Shown in pieces: positions 40,072-53,408 of a stretch of 64,000 nucleotides of DNA (position 1 is its first letter; each line of letters opens with the position of its first letter). Below the pieces are notes generated by a model. That model searched no databases and had not been told where the DNA came from. It worked only from the letters and a program-made list of their open reading frames with translations. The stretch comes from Mycobacterium sp. 3519A (lineage in GTDB: Bacteria > Actinomycetota > Actinomycetes > Mycobacteriales > Mycobacteriaceae): assembly GCF_900240945.1 (NCBI RefSeq), contig NZ_OESG01000013.1, forward strand, positions 2,441,622-2,505,621, given 5' to 3'. The translations under genes were made by a program, and so were the position numbers.

Positions 40072-41640
40072 CTAGGGGGCCCGGTGCTTGCCCGCCGGCT
40101 CCGCCTCGACGGTGGGCTCTGATTCGTCGGCGTGTTCACGTCGGCCGCTGATCAACAGGCCGAGCAGCGCGCCGACCACGCAGACCAGGGCCGTGATGCC
40201 GAAGATCTCGCCGTACTGCATGACGTAGGCCGTGCGGACGCGGGCCGCCTGCGCGGCCAGCCGCTCGACCAGGTTGTTACCAGTGCCAGCGGGCAAACTG
40301 GCCAGGATCTGGTTGAACCGGTACAGGCCCCAGGCGCTCAGGGCCGCGATCCCGATCAGCATGCCGATCATCCTGGCCACCACCACCGCAGCCGAGGCGA
40401 TGCCGTGCTGCGCGGCGGGCACCACCCGCAGGGTCGCCGACGTCAGCGGCCCGATCACCAAGCCGAGGCCGAGGCCCGCGATGGCCAGGTCGGTGTCCAG
40501 CACGGGCACGCTGAACAGCCCGAGGTCGTGCCGGGCGGCCAGCAGGTCCACCGGCCACTTCGAAATCAGCCAGTAGCCGCCCGCCGCGATCATCAGGCCG
40601 ACGAAGGCCACGATCCGGTCGCCGATCTTGGTGGCGATCCAACCGCCGAGCAGCGCGCCGATCGGCAGCGCGATCAGGAACCGCAGCAGCAGCGCAGCGG
40701 CCCCGTTCTTGTCAAGGCCGAGCACGCCCTGCCCGAACAGTTCGACGTTGACCAGCGTCACCATCAGGGCCGCGCCCGCGGCGAGCGAGGCGCCCAAGGC
40801 GCACAGGAAGGGCCGGAAGTGCACGCCGGCGGGTTCGATTAGCCGGGTGCGGGCGAACTTCTCCCACACGAAGAACGCCACGCACGCGATCAGCGCGCCG
40901 ATCAGCAGGGGCAGGCCGTAACTCGGCAGCACCTGCTTACCGTCGGGCGCCGGGTTGTACAGCCCCCAGGTGGCCAGGCCCAGAGTGATGGCCAGCAGCA
41001 CGCCGCCGGTCACGTCGACCTTCTCCGGGTGCTCGGACTTCTCCTTCGACGGCAGGCTGAAGTGGATCATCACCATCGCGATCACCACCAGCGGCACGTT
41101 GATCCAGAACACGTCCCGCCAGGTGTTGAGCGCCCACACCACCGCGACGCCGTACAGCGGACCCAGCACGCTGCCGAGTTCCTGGGCGGCGCCCACCCCG
41201 CCCAGCACTGCCGCGCGGTTGCGGGCCGCCCACAGATCGGCGGCCAGCGCCAGCGTCACCGGCAGCAGCGCACCACTGGCGACGCCCTGGATCGCGCGCC
41301 CGATGATCAGCTGCAGCAGATCATTCGACAGCGCGGTGACCACCGAGCCGATCGCGAACATGGCCAGGCTGACCTGCAGGACGAACTTGCGGCCGAACCG
41401 GTCGGATGCCCGGCCGAGCAGCGGCATGGCCGCGATGTAACCGAGCAGATACCAGGTGACGATAGGCGTGACGCGCTGGATCTGATTGATCCCGATCCCG
41501 ACGTCTCTCATGATGTCGGTCATGATCGTGACCACGACATAGGTGTCCAGCGCACCCAGCAGCACTGCCAGGCTGCCAGCGCTGATCGCGACCCCGCGGC
41601 TGGATGTCGCCGGCTGAACGGCTCCTGGCGACGAGCCCAT
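40072..41640 (-). CDS. p55: P55-type major facilitator efflux transporter (Rv1410c-like)
   Basis: A 522-residue DHA2-type transporter with 14 predicted TM helices and motif [11 protein letters not shown] after helix 2. It begins at ATG 41640, whose first base is shared with the lprG stop codon region (TGATG junction), so the two are translationally coupled. In mycobacteria P55 and LprG move triacylglycerol-type lipids and influence drug tolerance and envelope permeability. The order p55-lprG next to ribE matches Rv1410c-Rv1412. Confidence 0.93.
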   Translation of the reverse strand: MGSSPGAVQPATSSRGVAISAGSLAVLLGALDTYVVVTIMTDIMRDVGIGINQIQRVTPIVTWYLLGYIAAMPLLGRASDRFGRKFVLQVSLAMFAIGSVVTALSNDLLQLIIGRAIQGVASGALLPVTLALAADLWAARNRAAVLGGVGAAQELGSVLGPLYGVAVVWALNTWRDVFWINVPLVVIAMVMIHFSLPSKEKSEHPEKVDVTGGVLLAITLGLATWGLYNPAPDGKQVLPSYGLPLLIGALIACVAFFVWEKFARTRLIEPAGVHFRPFLCALGASLAAGAALMVTLVNVELFGQGVLGLDKNGAAALLLRFLIALPIGALLGGWIATKIGDRIVAFVGLMIAAGGYWLISKWPVDLLAARHDLGLFSVPVLDTDLAIAGLGLGLVIGPLTSATLRVVPAAQHGIASAAVVVARMIGMLIGIAALSAWGLYRFNQILASLPAGTGNNLVERLAAQAARVRTAYVMQYGEIFGITALVCVVGALLGLLISGRREHADESEPTVEAEPAGKHRAP

Positions 41641-42338
41641 CAGACCGCAGGCTTGGTGACGGTCACCGGCTTGCCCCAGTCACTGCACGTCATCGTGATG
41701 CTGTTGTTGGGCGACACTTCGAGCTTGACCTGCATCAGTTCGTGGTTGCCGTCCTCGCGGATCCACGCGGTGCCCGGGACAGGGCCCGTCACCTTGAGCT
41801 GCGGCGCGACCTTGTTGACGGCGTCGGCGCTCACGGTCCCGGTGATGCGGACGGTGTCGGTGCCGTTGATGTTCTCGCGGCCATCGGCTTTGGGGTCCGA
41901 GAAGTTGGCCAGGATGTTGCCGAAACCGACGTCGGGGTTCAGCAGCGCCGACACGTCGTAGATGTCGGCGGCCGGGCCGAAGTCCTGGAAGCTGCCTTTG
42001 GTGATCGCGCCGAACAGATTGCCGTCGGCCACCACGAAGTCGACGCCCTCGAGGCGCTGTCCCAAGAAGATGATGTTGGCGGTGCCCTGCGCGGCGACGG
42101 CGGGTTTGGTGGTCAGATCACCTTCCAGCGTTTCGATCGGCAGATCCTGGATCTGGCCCTGCACGGACAGCTTCAGGTGGACGCTCGTCTGCGCCTTCGT
42201 CGTCTCGCTGGACTGCTTGAGCAGGGTGGCCGCGTCAGGCAGTGCTTTCGACGAACCCTGAGAGTTCGAGGAGCACCCTGCGATCAGGGCGACGGCGGCA
42301 AAAAGGGCGGCGAAGATCGCCAAGAGGCGCGTCTGCAT
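41640..42338 (-). CDS. lprG: Lipoprotein LprG (triacylated-lipid carrier)
   Basis: A 232-residue lipoprotein with lipobox LIAGC, Cys at residue 22. The LppX/LprAFG fold is indicated by [16 protein letters not shown], the alternating beta pattern and the conserved C-terminal [10 protein letters not shown]. LprG binds triacylated glycolipids in a hydrophobic pocket and passes them to the cell surface with P55. The stop overlaps the p55 start. Confidence 0.94.
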   Translation of the reverse strand: MQTRLLAIFAALFAAVALIAGCSSNSQGSSKALPDAATLLKQSSETTKAQTSVHLKLSVQGQIQDLPIETLEGDLTTKPAVAAQGTANIIFLGQRLEGVDFVVADGNLFGAITKGSFQDFGPAADIYDVSALLNPDVGFGNILANFSDPKADGRENINGTDTVRITGTVSADAVNKVAPQLKVTGPVPGTAWIREDGNHELMQVKLEVSPNNSITMTCSDWGKPVTVTKPAV

Positions 42339-42421
42339 GACTGCATCGTAGAGGGTGCGCTCACACCGACGTGTCGCGCGTACTCCCGGCCGAAGGGCAA
42401 TCGTGGCTTCCGAACTGGACT

Positions 42422-42450
42422 TTCGACACCGGTGTGCGGCTGGTTACTCT
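42422..42450 (+). promoter_or_regulatory. Possible promoter for leaderless ribE
   Basis: TTCGAC at 42422-42427 and TACTCT at 42445-42450 are 17 nt apart and fit weak SigA-type -35/-10 elements. The -10 ends 6 nt before GTG 42457, and no Shine-Dalgarno sequence is present. This suggests transcription starting at the GTG itself, i.e. a leaderless mRNA. Confidence 0.4.
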
Positions 42451-42456
42451 GGCCCG

Positions 42457-43077
42457 GTGTTCACCGGAATCGTCGAAGAACTGGGCGAGGTCGTAGCCAA
42501 GGAAGAACTCGGCGACTCGGCCCGGTTGGTCATCCGCGGGCCTGTCGTGACGGCCGACGCAGGGCACGGCGATTCGATCGCGGTCAACGGCGTCTGTCTG
42601 ACCGTGGTCGAAGTGTTGCCCGACGGCGTCTTCAGCGCCGACGTGATGGGTGAAACGCTGAACCGGTCGAGCCTGCGCGGTGTCGGCGTGGGCAGCCATG
42701 TGAACCTCGAGCGGGCCGCTGCGGTCAACAGCCGCCTTGGCGGGCACATCGTGCAGGGCCATGTCGACGGGACGGGGCACGTGATCGCGCGGACCCCGTC
42801 GGAACATTGGGAAGTCATTCGAATTGCGTTGCCCACGGGGTTGTCTCGATACGTCGTCGAGAAGGGGTCGATCACGGTCGACGGGGTGTCGCTGACGGTT
42901 TCCGGTCTGGGCCATGACTGGTTCGAGGTGTCGTTGATCCCGACGACGCTGCAACTCACCACTCTCGGCAGCGCCGAGGTCGGCACCCGCGTCAATCTCG
43001 AGGTCGACATCATCGCCAAGTACGTGGAGCGGCTGCTGGGTTCCTCCGACGACGACAGCGGCGCCGGCAACGCCTGA
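42457..43077 (+). CDS. ribE: Riboflavin synthase alpha chain
   Basis: A 206-residue enzyme (called ribC in M. tuberculosis) dismutating two lumazines to riboflavin. The N-terminal FTGIVEELGEV and the two repeated barrels are clear: GDSIAVNGVCLTVV with NLERAAAVNSRLGGHIVQGHVDG in the first, and GSITVDGVSLTVSGL with NLEVDIIAKYVERLL in the second. GTG 42457 gives the exact family N-terminus. The C-terminal GSSDDDSGAGNA tail is a short extension. Confidence 0.95.
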   Translation: MFTGIVEELGEVVAKEELGDSARLVIRGPVVTADAGHGDSIAVNGVCLTVVEVLPDGVFSADVMGETLNRSSLRGVGVGSHVNLERAAAVNSRLGGHIVQGHVDGTGHVIARTPSEHWEVIRIALPTGLSRYVVEKGSITVDGVSLTVSGLGHDWFEVSLIPTTLQLTTLGSAEVGTRVNLEVDIIAKYVERLLGSSDDDSGAGNA

Positions 43078-43406
43078 CAGCCGCTTTACAGCTTCGTCCA
43101 GCTCGCGATCGCCGCTGTCAAACAAGCGCATGCTTCGATGAGCTTTGCGACCCATACACCATTAGCCGACGCGCGGAAGTAGATTTGCCTCAACGCACCG
43201 GCGTGTCGCCTTGGCGCTGGTGTTCGCCCAGCTCATAGCCGTGAAATCTAGGGCCGGCAGCCTACGTCCGACACGGTCGTATGGTTTGCGAAAGATCCTT
43301 GCCAGTTATTGACGCCCATGTTAAGTTTCGCCGCAGTTAATTTGAAAATTCATGTACCGGCCTCCGGGCCCATGAAGCCGTCACTCGGGGGAGTCGGGAG
43401 CATGTC
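43078..43406 (+). other. Intergenic region upstream of the Ig-repeat surface protein
   Basis: No gene is supported in these 329 bases. CACCGGCG (43196-43203) and CGCTGGTG (43215-43222) can form an 8-bp RNA stem with one G-U pair. The part from 43290 to 43355 is clearly A/T-richer. It contains TTGACG (43309-43314), a good -35, although the following -10 candidates (TTAATT near 43337) are badly spaced. It is best read as the promoter region of the 43407 gene. Confidence 0.45.
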
Positions 43407-45845
43407 ATGTCGGCAGCTAAGCGTGGCAAGCATGCGAAGCGGCCCGAGAGGGCCGGTCGCGCGAGCCGACTAGCGGTCGCTGTAGGTCTCGGGATCGCGG
43501 TGGCCACCACAGGTCACGGCGTCGCGTCTGCCGCCACAGGTGAGAACTCGACCTCAGGGTCGCCGGACACCGACGGCGGATCGAAGGCGAACGCCACGAC
43601 CGACTCGGGCACAACGACGTCCGGTGCAACGGGCACCTCCGGCGCCACCACCGCGGGCACGGAACCGGAGCACCCGACCACGTCGACGTCGACGACGACG
43701 TCCACCTCGACGACCACGACCTCGTCGGGATCACAGACCACGACCACCACGACCTCCGGCGATGGTCCGACATCGTCGGTCAGTGCCTCCGGTGGTTCCG
43801 GTACCACGGTCTCGCACGAGAACTCGCCCACGCCCACACCGACACCGACCGCCATCGAACCGACCACGGAGAAACCCAAGCCGCAGGAACACGACCAAAC
43901 ACCCTCGGAGACAACGACTCCGACGCCTGACGTGACGCCAGCGACCGATGACAAGCAGAAGTCGTCGACGTCGGCAGCGCAGGCGGTGGTAGAGGAGAAG
44001 GCCGCGGTCACCGAGCCCGAAACCGGCGAAACCGTCACGGCCGCGGCACAAACCGCTGAGCAGAAGACCACGCAGACCGCGGTGGCGCCCCTCGCGCGGA
44101 CGACGGCGGCGACCACACCGGCCACCCCGCCGACGTTCGGGCTTCCGACGGTGACCCTGCCGCCGTATCCCACCATCCCCGGCGTATCACCGACGCGGGT
44201 GGCGGTGGCCGTCGTCGTCGTGCTGGGGCGTGCGCTGCAGACCGCGCTGTCGGGACCCATCCCTAATCCGATCGCGATCCCGATCTACATGGTGCTGGTC
44301 GCGGCGTATCAGCGCCTCACCGAGATCGCGCTGAACCATGTCCCGGTCGTCACGCAACCGACTCCGGCACTTCAGGTTCCGGTGCTGGGCACCATCACGG
44401 GCACGCTCGTCGCGACCGATCCGGACGGTGATCCGCTGACGTTCACCTACACACAGCCCACCAACGGCGGCCTGGTCGTCGTGACGAACGTGCCGCTGAC
44501 CAACCAGTACACCTACGTCTACACCCCGCCGCTGCTCGGCGGCGGCGGGCCGAACTCGTTCACCATCACCTTCGACGACACCGGCGTCGGGGACCACTTC
44601 TACGCACCGAACGGACACACCACCTCGTACACAGTCAATCTCGACGTGCCGACCGCGACGGTCGGCACGCGAGACAGCATCGGGGTGGTGCGCGGCGGCT
44701 TCGCGGGCGGCAGTGTCGACGGGCGGACCTACAGCCTCGCCAACGGCAACACCGCGGGCGCGACCGCCACGTCGGCGTTCACCACGCTCGGCGGCATCGT
44801 CAGCCTCAACACGACGACAGGCGACTGGACCTATGTCCCGGCGGTGTCCGGTCACAACATCCTCGGAATCCCGGACAACACAGACACTTTCGTGGTGACC
44901 GTCGACGACGGGGTGCACGGCGCCGTCCAGACGACGGTGTCGGTCGGCGCGGACCTCGGCATCGCGGTGACAGGGGCGACCACGAACACCGCCAACGGCG
45001 CCTACAGCGGTTCGTTGAACATCCCCGTCGGCGACAACGGGTTGCTGACCTACTCGGTGGGCACCGGACCGTCATCGAAGGGCAGCGTGTTCGTCACGTC
45101 CACGGGCGGCTTCATCTACACGCCGACGCCGCAGGCGCGCCACGCCGCAGCGGCCGCCAACGCCACCGCCGCCGACAAGACGGACACGTTCACCATCAAG
45201 GGCACCGACGCCAACGGCAGGTCGATCACCGTCGCGACCGTGTCGGTGAACATCCTGTCCGCCAACAGCGCACCGGCCGGCGGCACCGCGACCTTCCCCG
45301 CCGCCAACGCCAACGGCGTCATCACCGGCTCGGTGACAGGCATCACCGACGACGATGACGACACGCTGACATACACCGGCACGGCCGGTAAGGGGACCGT
45401 CACCTTCGACGGCACCACTTTCACGTACACCCCGACGTTGGACGCCAGGCACGCGGCAGCCGCCGACAATGCCAGCACCGCCACCAAGCAGGACACCATC
45501 ACCATCACCGTCGACGACGGACACGGCGGCACGGCGACATTCAGCAGCGGTGCGTTCAACATCACCCCGCAGAACACCGCGCCGACCTACACCAGCGTCA
45601 CCAAGTCCAGCGGTGGCCTGCTGGGCCTGACCAAGACGTGGACCGTCAACGGCATGACCGACGCCGACAGCGACACGCTGACGCTGGCCGTCACCTCCCT
45701 GCCGTCGGGCGGACTGCTGAACCTGCCGGTGATCCTCGGCAACACGGTGACCCTTGTGAGCCTGCTCACCGAGAGCGGCAAGACCTTCGTGGTCACCATG
45801 TCCGACGGGCACGGCGGCAACGTGCCGATCACCTTGACGATCTAG
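43407..45845 (+). CDS. Exported Ig/VCBS-repeat surface protein
   Basis: An 812-residue protein. A signal peptide ends at about residue 43 (LAVAVGLGIAVATTGHGVASA). About 44-235 is Thr/Ser/Pro-rich low complexity. A hydrophobic conserved stretch follows (VAVAVVVVLGRALQ, then YMVLVAAYQRLTEIALNH). About 320-812 contains five cadherin/VCBS-like domains, marked by DPDGDPLTFTYTQPTNG, DDDDDTLTYTGTAGKG, TYTPTLDARHAAAADNAS and the closing VTMSDGHGGNVPITLTI. The signal peptide and repeats resemble those of the 5651-10216 protein. It is likely a wall- or surface-associated adhesin-type protein. No anchor or catalytic motif is visible. Confidence 0.87.
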   Translation: MSAAKRGKHAKRPERAGRASRLAVAVGLGIAVATTGHGVASAATGENSTSGSPDTDGGSKANATTDSGTTTSGATGTSGATTAGTEPEHPTTSTSTTTSTSTTTTSSGSQTTTTTTSGDGPTSSVSASGGSGTTVSHENSPTPTPTPTAIEPTTEKPKPQEHDQTPSETTTPTPDVTPATDDKQKSSTSAAQAVVEEKAAVTEPETGETVTAAAQTAEQKTTQTAVAPLARTTAATTPATPPTFGLPTVTLPPYPTIPGVSPTRVAVAVVVVLGRALQTALSGPIPNPIAIPIYMVLVAAYQRLTEIALNHVPVVTQPTPALQVPVLGTITGTLVATDPDGDPLTFTYTQPTNGGLVVVTNVPLTNQYTYVYTPPLLGGGGPNSFTITFDDTGVGDHFYAPNGHTTSYTVNLDVPTATVGTRDSIGVVRGGFAGGSVDGRTYSLANGNTAGATATSAFTTLGGIVSLNTTTGDWTYVPAVSGHNILGIPDNTDTFVVTVDDGVHGAVQTTVSVGADLGIAVTGATTNTANGAYSGSLNIPVGDNGLLTYSVGTGPSSKGSVFVTSTGGFIYTPTPQARHAAAAANATAADKTDTFTIKGTDANGRSITVATVSVNILSANSAPAGGTATFPAANANGVITGSVTGITDDDDDTLTYTGTAGKGTVTFDGTTFTYTPTLDARHAAAADNASTATKQDTITITVDDGHGGTATFSSGAFNITPQNTAPTYTSVTKSSGGLLGLTKTWTVNGMTDADSDTLTLAVTSLPSGGLLNLPVILGNTVTLVSLLTESGKTFVVTMSDGHGGNVPITLTI

Positions 45846-45908
45846 CGCCAAAGGCCAGGTCAGGGGAGCGGCAATAACTATCCAACCGGTGTGGTTCATA
45901 CTGTTGTG

Positions 45909-48088
<2,180 letters not shown>

Positions 48089-48102
<14 letters not shown>

Positions 48103-48565
48103 GCGACATCGCGACTTCGCCGCGGTCGCTTGGGTTTTCGCCATTCTCCAGGGTGAATCCCAGACCCTCGTAGACACCACGGGCCACCGCGTTGTCATGC
48201 GCCACCCGCAGGGTGACGCTGCGTGCCCCGCGGTCGCGGGCCCACTGAACCGCCGCAGCCACCAGTGGGCTTGCCAGACCCTGACCGCGGACCGCCGGGT
48301 CGAGCCACAGGGAATACAGGTACACGGTGTCCGCGCTCTCCAGTTGCGCGCCGATCAACCCGACGGGACGGTCACCGATCATCACGGCGAACTGCGCGTG
48401 CTCGCGCAGCCTGCGACGCCACTGCGCGGCGGTGAACGCCGACTCCTGCCGGAACTGCGGATCGTCCTCGCCCAGAGAATCGCTCAACGCCCGCAACCGC
48501 ACCCCCGCGAACACCCGCCAGTCCGACTCCGTCAGCCTGCCGACGCGGGCCGCCACACTTGTCAC
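48089..48565 (-). CDS. GNAT-family N-acetyltransferase
   Basis: A 158-residue protein with the GNAT fold. Motif A lies around residues 90-105 (LWLDPAVRGQGLASPLV, including the acetyl-CoA pyrophosphate loop RGQGLA). A C-terminal strand NAVARGVYEGLGFTLENGE is typical of RimI-like members. The acceptor substrate is unknown. Its ATG overlaps the stop of the gamma-glutamyltransferase gene by 4 nt, so the two are co-translated. Confidence 0.88.
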
Positions 48566-50451
48566 CGGGTGTCGCCCATGACCAGGCCCTCGCGACGCGG
48601 GTCCGCGCCGCCGATCCAGCCCGGATCGTCCCGTGAGATCGCCGACAGGCCGCTGGACTGGTCGGCGATGTCGACCTGGTGACCGAGTCGGCGCAGCCCG
48701 ACCACCAACGGGTCGTGGTCGCCGTTGTCGGCGGTGTCGATGGCGGGATGTTCACCGCCGACGTTCGTCTTGGGTGAGTTCGCCGCTCCGAAGTCCACCG
48801 CCGACACGGCCTGCTGCGGATCCAGAGCCCAATCGATCATCCCCACAAGCGTTTTCACCACGAACTGGATGATCACCGAACCGCCCGGCGAGCCCAGCAC
48901 CGCGTACAGCGCCCGCTTGCCGCCGGGCTGGCCCGCCCCGTCGAACACGAGCGTGGGCGCCATCGAACTGCGTGGCCGCTTACCGGGCTCGACCCGGTTG
49001 GCCACCGGCACCCCGTCCTTGTCCGGCTCGGCGGAGAAGTCGGTGAGCTGATTGTTGAGGATGAATCCGTCCACCATGTGGAACGAGCCGAAGGCCGACT
49101 CCACGGTCGTGGTGAGCGCCGCGGCGTTGCCCTGCGCGTCGACGATGCTGATCTGGCTGGTGCCGTGTTCGGGCGTCGGCGGCGCCGGTGGTGTGGGCGG
49201 CCCGAATTCACCCGGCTTCGCGGTGCCCATGGTGCGTTGCGTGGAGATCAGCGCCGCCCGGCCCGCGAGGTAGTCGCTGCCGAGCAGGGTGTCGGGCGAA
49301 CCGCCGGGCAACGGCACGAAATCGGTGTCGGCGACGTACTTGTCGCGATCGGCGTAGGCCAGCCGCTCGGCTTCTGAGACGAGGTGAACGCCCAGCACCG
49401 TCGGTTTGCCGCCGTTGAGGTCGACGTCGGTGGGCTTGTGATCGGCCATCGAGAAATGTTCGAGCATGCCGAGCGTCGCCGCCACCGCAATGCCGCCCGA
49501 GGACGGCGGGGGCATGCCGCAGATCTCCTTGCCGCGGTAGGGCGTGCACAACGGCTCGCGTCGTTTGGCGACGTAACCGGCCAGATCCTCGCGCGTCATC
49601 AGACTGGGCGTCCGTCCACCGCTGGTATCCGTGGCCGCGGCCACGATGTCGCGCGCGATGTCACCGGTGTAGAACGACTGCGGATCGGATGCGATGACGC
49701 CCAACGTTTTTGAGTACGCGGGATTGGTCAACTTCGTGCCCGACGCCTTCGGGGAGCCGTCGTCGGTGAGGAAATACGCCGACGCGTTCGGGTCGCCCTT
49801 CAGCTGCGGAGCGGCGTCGGCGATCGCGGCGGCCAACCGCGGGCTGATGTCGAAACCGTCGTCGGCCATTGTCACCGCCGGGCTGAACAGATCGCGCCAC
49901 GCCGTCTTGCCGTGTTCGGCGTGCACATCCTGCAGCAGTCGCAGAATGCCCGGTACGCCGATGGACCGGCCGGATGCGCGGGCGTCGGGTTTGGGCTCGG
50001 TCCGGTCGAAATCCGAGATCCAGCGCAGATAGTTCTCGGTGGCCGCTCTGGGCGCCGCCTCGCGTCCGTCGTAGGCCTGCACCGAGCCGGCGGCGGCGTC
50101 GTAGTACAGCAGGAAGCCCCCGCCGCCGACACCGGAGGACTGCGGCTCGACGAGGCCCAGCACCGCCTGGGCGGTGACGAGTGCGTCGGCGGCGGTACCG
50201 CCCTTGTTCAGCACCTCGCAGGCGGCCTGGGTGGCCAGCGGGTTGGCCGTCACCACCGCGAAATGGGACGTCCGTACCGCCGTCATGTCCTTGCGGTAGC
50301 CGGTGGCCACCTCCTGCGTCCCGTTGGCGACGATCGAGCAGGGGCCTGCCGACGTGGGTGGGGACGCGTTCTCCTCAGCGGCACAACCGGCAAGGACCAA
50401 GATCACAACTGCGAGCGGCGCCATGATCCGCATCACTAGACGGTAGTTCAT
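48562..50451 (-). CDS. ggt: Lipoprotein gamma-glutamyltransferase
   Basis: A 629-residue enzyme cleaving gamma-glutamyl amides such as glutathione-like thiols, probably on the outer face of the membrane. ATG 50451 is preferred over TTG 50454. The lipobox VLAGC puts lipidated Cys at 23. The precursor self-cleaves before the nucleophilic Thr in [10 protein letters not shown]. Other family stretches are [29 protein letters not shown], and [20 protein letters not shown]. It is followed by, and coupled to, the GNAT gene. Confidence 0.92.
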   Translation of the reverse strand: MNYRLVMRIMAPLAVVILVLAGCAAEENASPPTSAGPCSIVANGTQEVATGYRKDMTAVRTSHFAVVTANPLATQAACEVLNKGGTAADALVTAQAVLGLVEPQSSGVGGGGFLLYYDAAAGSVQAYDGREAAPRAATENYLRWISDFDRTEPKPDARASGRSIGVPGILRLLQDVHAEHGKTAWRDLFSPAVTMADDGFDISPRLAAAIADAAPQLKGDPNASAYFLTDDGSPKASGTKLTNPAYSKTLGVIASDPQSFYTGDIARDIVAAATDTSGGRTPSLMTREDLAGYVAKRREPLCTPYRGKEICGMPPPSSGGIAVAATLGMLEHFSMADHKPTDVDLNGGKPTVLGVHLVSEAERLAYADRDKYVADTDFVPLPGGSPDTLLGSDYLAGRAALISTQRTMGTAKPGEFGPPTPPAPPTPEHGTSQISIVDAQGNAAALTTTVESAFGSFHMVDGFILNNQLTDFSAEPDKDGVPVANRVEPGKRPRSSMAPTLVFDGAGQPGGKRALYAVLGSPGGSVIIQFVVKTLVGMIDWALDPQQAVSAVDFGAANSPKTNVGGEHPAIDTADNGDHDPLVVGLRRLGHQVDIADQSSGLSAISRDDPGWIGGADPRREGLVMGDTR

Positions 50452-50486
50452 CAAGGCCCCGCGACAACGGCAGTAACCTGGAATCC

Positions 50487-52469
50487 GTGCCCGATCCAGC
50501 GACGTACCGACCTGCCCCCGGGTCGATACCCGTCGAGCCGGGCGTCTACCGGTTCCGGGATCCGCACGGCCGGGTGATCTACGTCGGCAAGGCCAAGAGC
50601 CTGCGCAGCAGGCTGAACTCCTATTTCGTCGACATCGCGGGCCTGGCGCCGCGCACCCGGCAGATGGTGATGGCCGCGGGCAGCGTCGAGTGGACGGTGG
50701 TCACCACCGAAGTCGAGGCGCTGCAGCTCGAATACAACTGGATCAAGGAATTCGATCCGCGGTTCAACATCCGCTACCGCGACGACAAGTCCTATCCGGT
50801 GCTGGCGGTGACCCTCAACGAGGAGTACCCGCGGCTGATGGTGTATCGCGGCGCGCGTCGCAAGGGCGTGCGCTACTTCGGGCCGTACTCCCATGCGTGG
50901 GCCATCCGCGAGACGCTCGACCTGTTGACGCGGGTCTTTCCGGCGCGCACCTGCTCCGCGGGAGTGTTCAAGCGGCACAGGCAAATCGGGCGCCCATGCC
51001 TGCTCGGCTACATCGACAAGTGCTCGGCGCCGTGCATCGAACGGGTGACCGCCGACGAGCATCGGCAGATCGTGAACGACTTCTGCGATTTCCTCGCGGG
51101 CAAGACCGACCGGTTGGCACGCGACATGGAACAGCAGATGAACGCCGCCGCCGCGGAACTGGACTTCGAGCGCGCCGCCCGGTTGCGCGACAACATCTCC
51201 GCGCTGAAGCGGGCGCTGGAGAAGCAGGCCGTGGTGTTCGGCGACGGCACCGACGCCGATGTGGTGGCGTTCGCCGACGACGAACTCGAAGCGGCGGTCC
51301 AGGTTTTCCACGTACGCGGCGGCCGGGTCAGAGGCCAGCGCGGGTGGATCGTCGAAAAGTCAGGGGAGCCAAACGGATCCGGTGAGAGCCAGCTCGTCGA
51401 GCAGTTCCTCACACAGTTCTACGGCGATCAGGCCGAACTCGACGGCGCCGCCGATGAATCGCTCAACCCGGTGCCGCGACAGGTGCTGGTGCCGTGCCTG
51501 CCGGACAACGCCGACGAACTGGCCACCTGGCTGTCGCAACTGCGCGGCTCACGGGTGTCGCTGCGGGTCGCGCAGCGCGGGGACAAACGAGCCCTCGCCG
51601 ATACCGTGAAACGCAACGCCCAGGACGCGTTGAACCAGCACAAGCTCAAGCGGGCAGGCGATTTCACCGCGAGAACCGCTGCGCTGCAAAGCATCCAGGA
51701 CGCGCTGGGGCTGGCCGAGGCGCCGCTGCGCATCGAATGCGTCGACATCAGCCACGTGATGGGCACCGACGTGGTGGCGTCGCTGGTGGTGTTCGAGGAC
51801 GGGCTGCCACGAAAGTCGGACTACCGCCACTACGCGATCCGGGAGGCCGCGGGCGAAGGCCGATCCGACGACGTGGCTTCTATCGCGGAGGTGACGCGGC
51901 GGCGGTTCTACCGACACCTGCACGACACCCAGCATCCGACAGAGCTTGCCCCGGAAGGTAAATCGCGCAAGTTCGCCTATCCGCCCAACCTCTACGTGGT
52001 CGACGGCGGCGCACCACAGGTGAACGCCGCGCAGGCGGTGCTCGACGATCTCGGGGTGTCGGACGTCGCGGTCATCGGGCTGGCGAAACGGCTGGAGGAA
52101 GTCTGGGTGCCGTCGGAGCCCGACCCCGTCATCATGCCCCGCAACAGCGAGGGGCTGTACCTGTTGCAGCGGGTACGTGACGAAGCACACCGGTTCGCCA
52201 TCGCCTACCACCGCAGCAAGCGTTCGAAGCGGATGACGGCCTCCGCCCTCGACTCCGTGCGCGGACTGGGAGAGCATCGGCGCAAGGCGTTGGTCACCCA
52301 TTTCGGCTCGCTGGCCAGGCTCAAACAGGCAACCGTCGAGGAGATCACCGCGGTGCCAGGGATCGGCGTGGCAACAGCCAAGGCGGTGTTGGAGGCGCTC
52401 GGTGGACCGCCCGATTCCGAAGCGCCGGACCCGGTTATCGGCAATGATCAGACCAGAGCATCGGGATGA
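50487..52469 (+). CDS. uvrC: Excinuclease ABC subunit C
   Basis: A 660-residue nuclease making both incisions in nucleotide excision repair. The N-terminal GIY-YIG nuclease is clear ([20 protein letters not shown]). A UVR motif near 215-240 ([20 protein letters not shown]) contacts UvrB. An RNase H-like domain starts near residue 410 ([20 protein letters not shown]), and C-terminal helix-hairpin-helix motifs end the protein ([17 protein letters not shown]). GTG 50487 lies 8 nt after TAACCT (50474-50479) without a ribosome site, so a leaderless start is likely. It overlaps rapZ by 4 nt. Confidence 0.96.
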   Translation: MPDPATYRPAPGSIPVEPGVYRFRDPHGRVIYVGKAKSLRSRLNSYFVDIAGLAPRTRQMVMAAGSVEWTVVTTEVEALQLEYNWIKEFDPRFNIRYRDDKSYPVLAVTLNEEYPRLMVYRGARRKGVRYFGPYSHAWAIRETLDLLTRVFPARTCSAGVFKRHRQIGRPCLLGYIDKCSAPCIERVTADEHRQIVNDFCDFLAGKTDRLARDMEQQMNAAAAELDFERAARLRDNISALKRALEKQAVVFGDGTDADVVAFADDELEAAVQVFHVRGGRVRGQRGWIVEKSGEPNGSGESQLVEQFLTQFYGDQAELDGAADESLNPVPRQVLVPCLPDNADELATWLSQLRGSRVSLRVAQRGDKRALADTVKRNAQDALNQHKLKRAGDFTARTAALQSIQDALGLAEAPLRIECVDISHVMGTDVVASLVVFEDGLPRKSDYRHYAIREAAGEGRSDDVASIAEVTRRRFYRHLHDTQHPTELAPEGKSRKFAYPPNLYVVDGGAPQVNAAQAVLDDLGVSDVAVIGLAKRLEEVWVPSEPDPVIMPRNSEGLYLLQRVRDEAHRFAIAYHRSKRSKRMTASALDSVRGLGEHRRKALVTHFGSLARLKQATVEEITAVPGIGVATAKAVLEALGGPPDSEAPDPVIGNDQTRASG

Positions 52470-53383
52470 CAGAACACATGCAAGAGGAACTGCGCGGCGG
52501 CGCGGCCGAGGACAGGGCCGAATCCGGCATCGACGTGGTGCTTGTCACGGGACTGTCCGGCGCAGGGCGGGGCACCGCGGCGAAGGTACTCGAGGATCTC
52601 GGGTGGTATGTCGCAGACAATCTACCGCCGGAGTTGATCGCGCAGATGGTCGAACTCGGCCTGGCGGCGGGGTCGCGCATCACGCAACTGGCGGTCGTGA
52701 TGGATGTCCGGTCGCGTGGGTTCACCGGCGATCTTGACTGGGTGCGAAACGACCTCGCCACCCGCAACATCTCGCCGCGGGTGCTGTTCCTGGAGGCGTC
52801 CGACGACATCCTGGTGCGCCGCTACGAGCAGAACCGGCGCAGTCATCCGTTGCAGGGCAATCAGACTCTGGCCGAGGGCATCGCAGCGGAGCGGCAGATG
52901 CTCGCGCCGCTGCGCGCGGTGGCGGATCTGGTGATCGACACGTCGACGCTGTCGGTGCCTGCGCTGCGGGAGAGCATCGAGCGCGCCTTCGGCGGCGAAA
53001 CCGTAGCGCAGACCAGCGTCACCGTCGAGTCGTTCGGGTACAAATACGGGCTGCCGATGGACGCCGACACCGTGATGGACGTCCGGTTCCTGCCGAACCC
53101 GCACTGGGTCGACGAACTGCGACCGCATACGGGGCAGCATTCCGCCGTGCGCGACTACGTGCTCGGGCAACCGGGCGCCGCGGAGTTCCTCGACACCTAC
53201 CATCAACTGCTCGACGTGGTGATCGAAGGCTATCGCCGGGAAGGGAAGCGCTACATGACCGTTGCCATCGGCTGCACCGGCGGCAAACACCGCAGTGTCG
53301 CGATGGCCGAGGCGCTGGCCGCCAAACTTCAGGACGACGAGCTCACGGTGCGGGTGTTGCACCGGGATCTGGGCCGCGAGTGA
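52466..53383 (+). CDS. rapZ: RapZ/YvcJ-family nucleotide-binding protein
   Basis: A 305-residue protein. The P-loop reads [10 protein letters not shown] near residues 29-38, with Arg-Gly-Thr where most family members have Lys-Ser-Thr; the M. tuberculosis orthologue Rv1421 carries the same variant. Other family stretches are [27 protein letters not shown] and the C-terminal [15 protein letters not shown]. Enterobacterial RapZ presents small RNA to RNase E; the mycobacterial role is unknown. The stop lies 25 nt before yvcK. Confidence 0.93.
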   Translation: MTEHMQEELRGGAAEDRAESGIDVVLVTGLSGAGRGTAAKVLEDLGWYVADNLPPELIAQMVELGLAAGSRITQLAVVMDVRSRGFTGDLDWVRNDLATRNISPRVLFLEASDDILVRRYEQNRRSHPLQGNQTLAEGIAAERQMLAPLRAVADLVIDTSTLSVPALRESIERAFGGETVAQTSVTVESFGYKYGLPMDADTVMDVRFLPNPHWVDELRPHTGQHSAVRDYVLGQPGAAEFLDTYHQLLDVVIEGYRREGKRYMTVAIGCTGGKHRSVAMAEALAAKLQDDELTVRVLHRDLGRE

Positions 53384-53408
53384 GTTTCCCCGCACGCGAG
53401 GAGGACAA

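Noticed and set aside
42339..42456. FMN riboswitch ahead of riboflavin synthase
   Set aside because: The conserved RFN segments are not seen, and the likely start of transcription lies at the GTG, leaving no leader.
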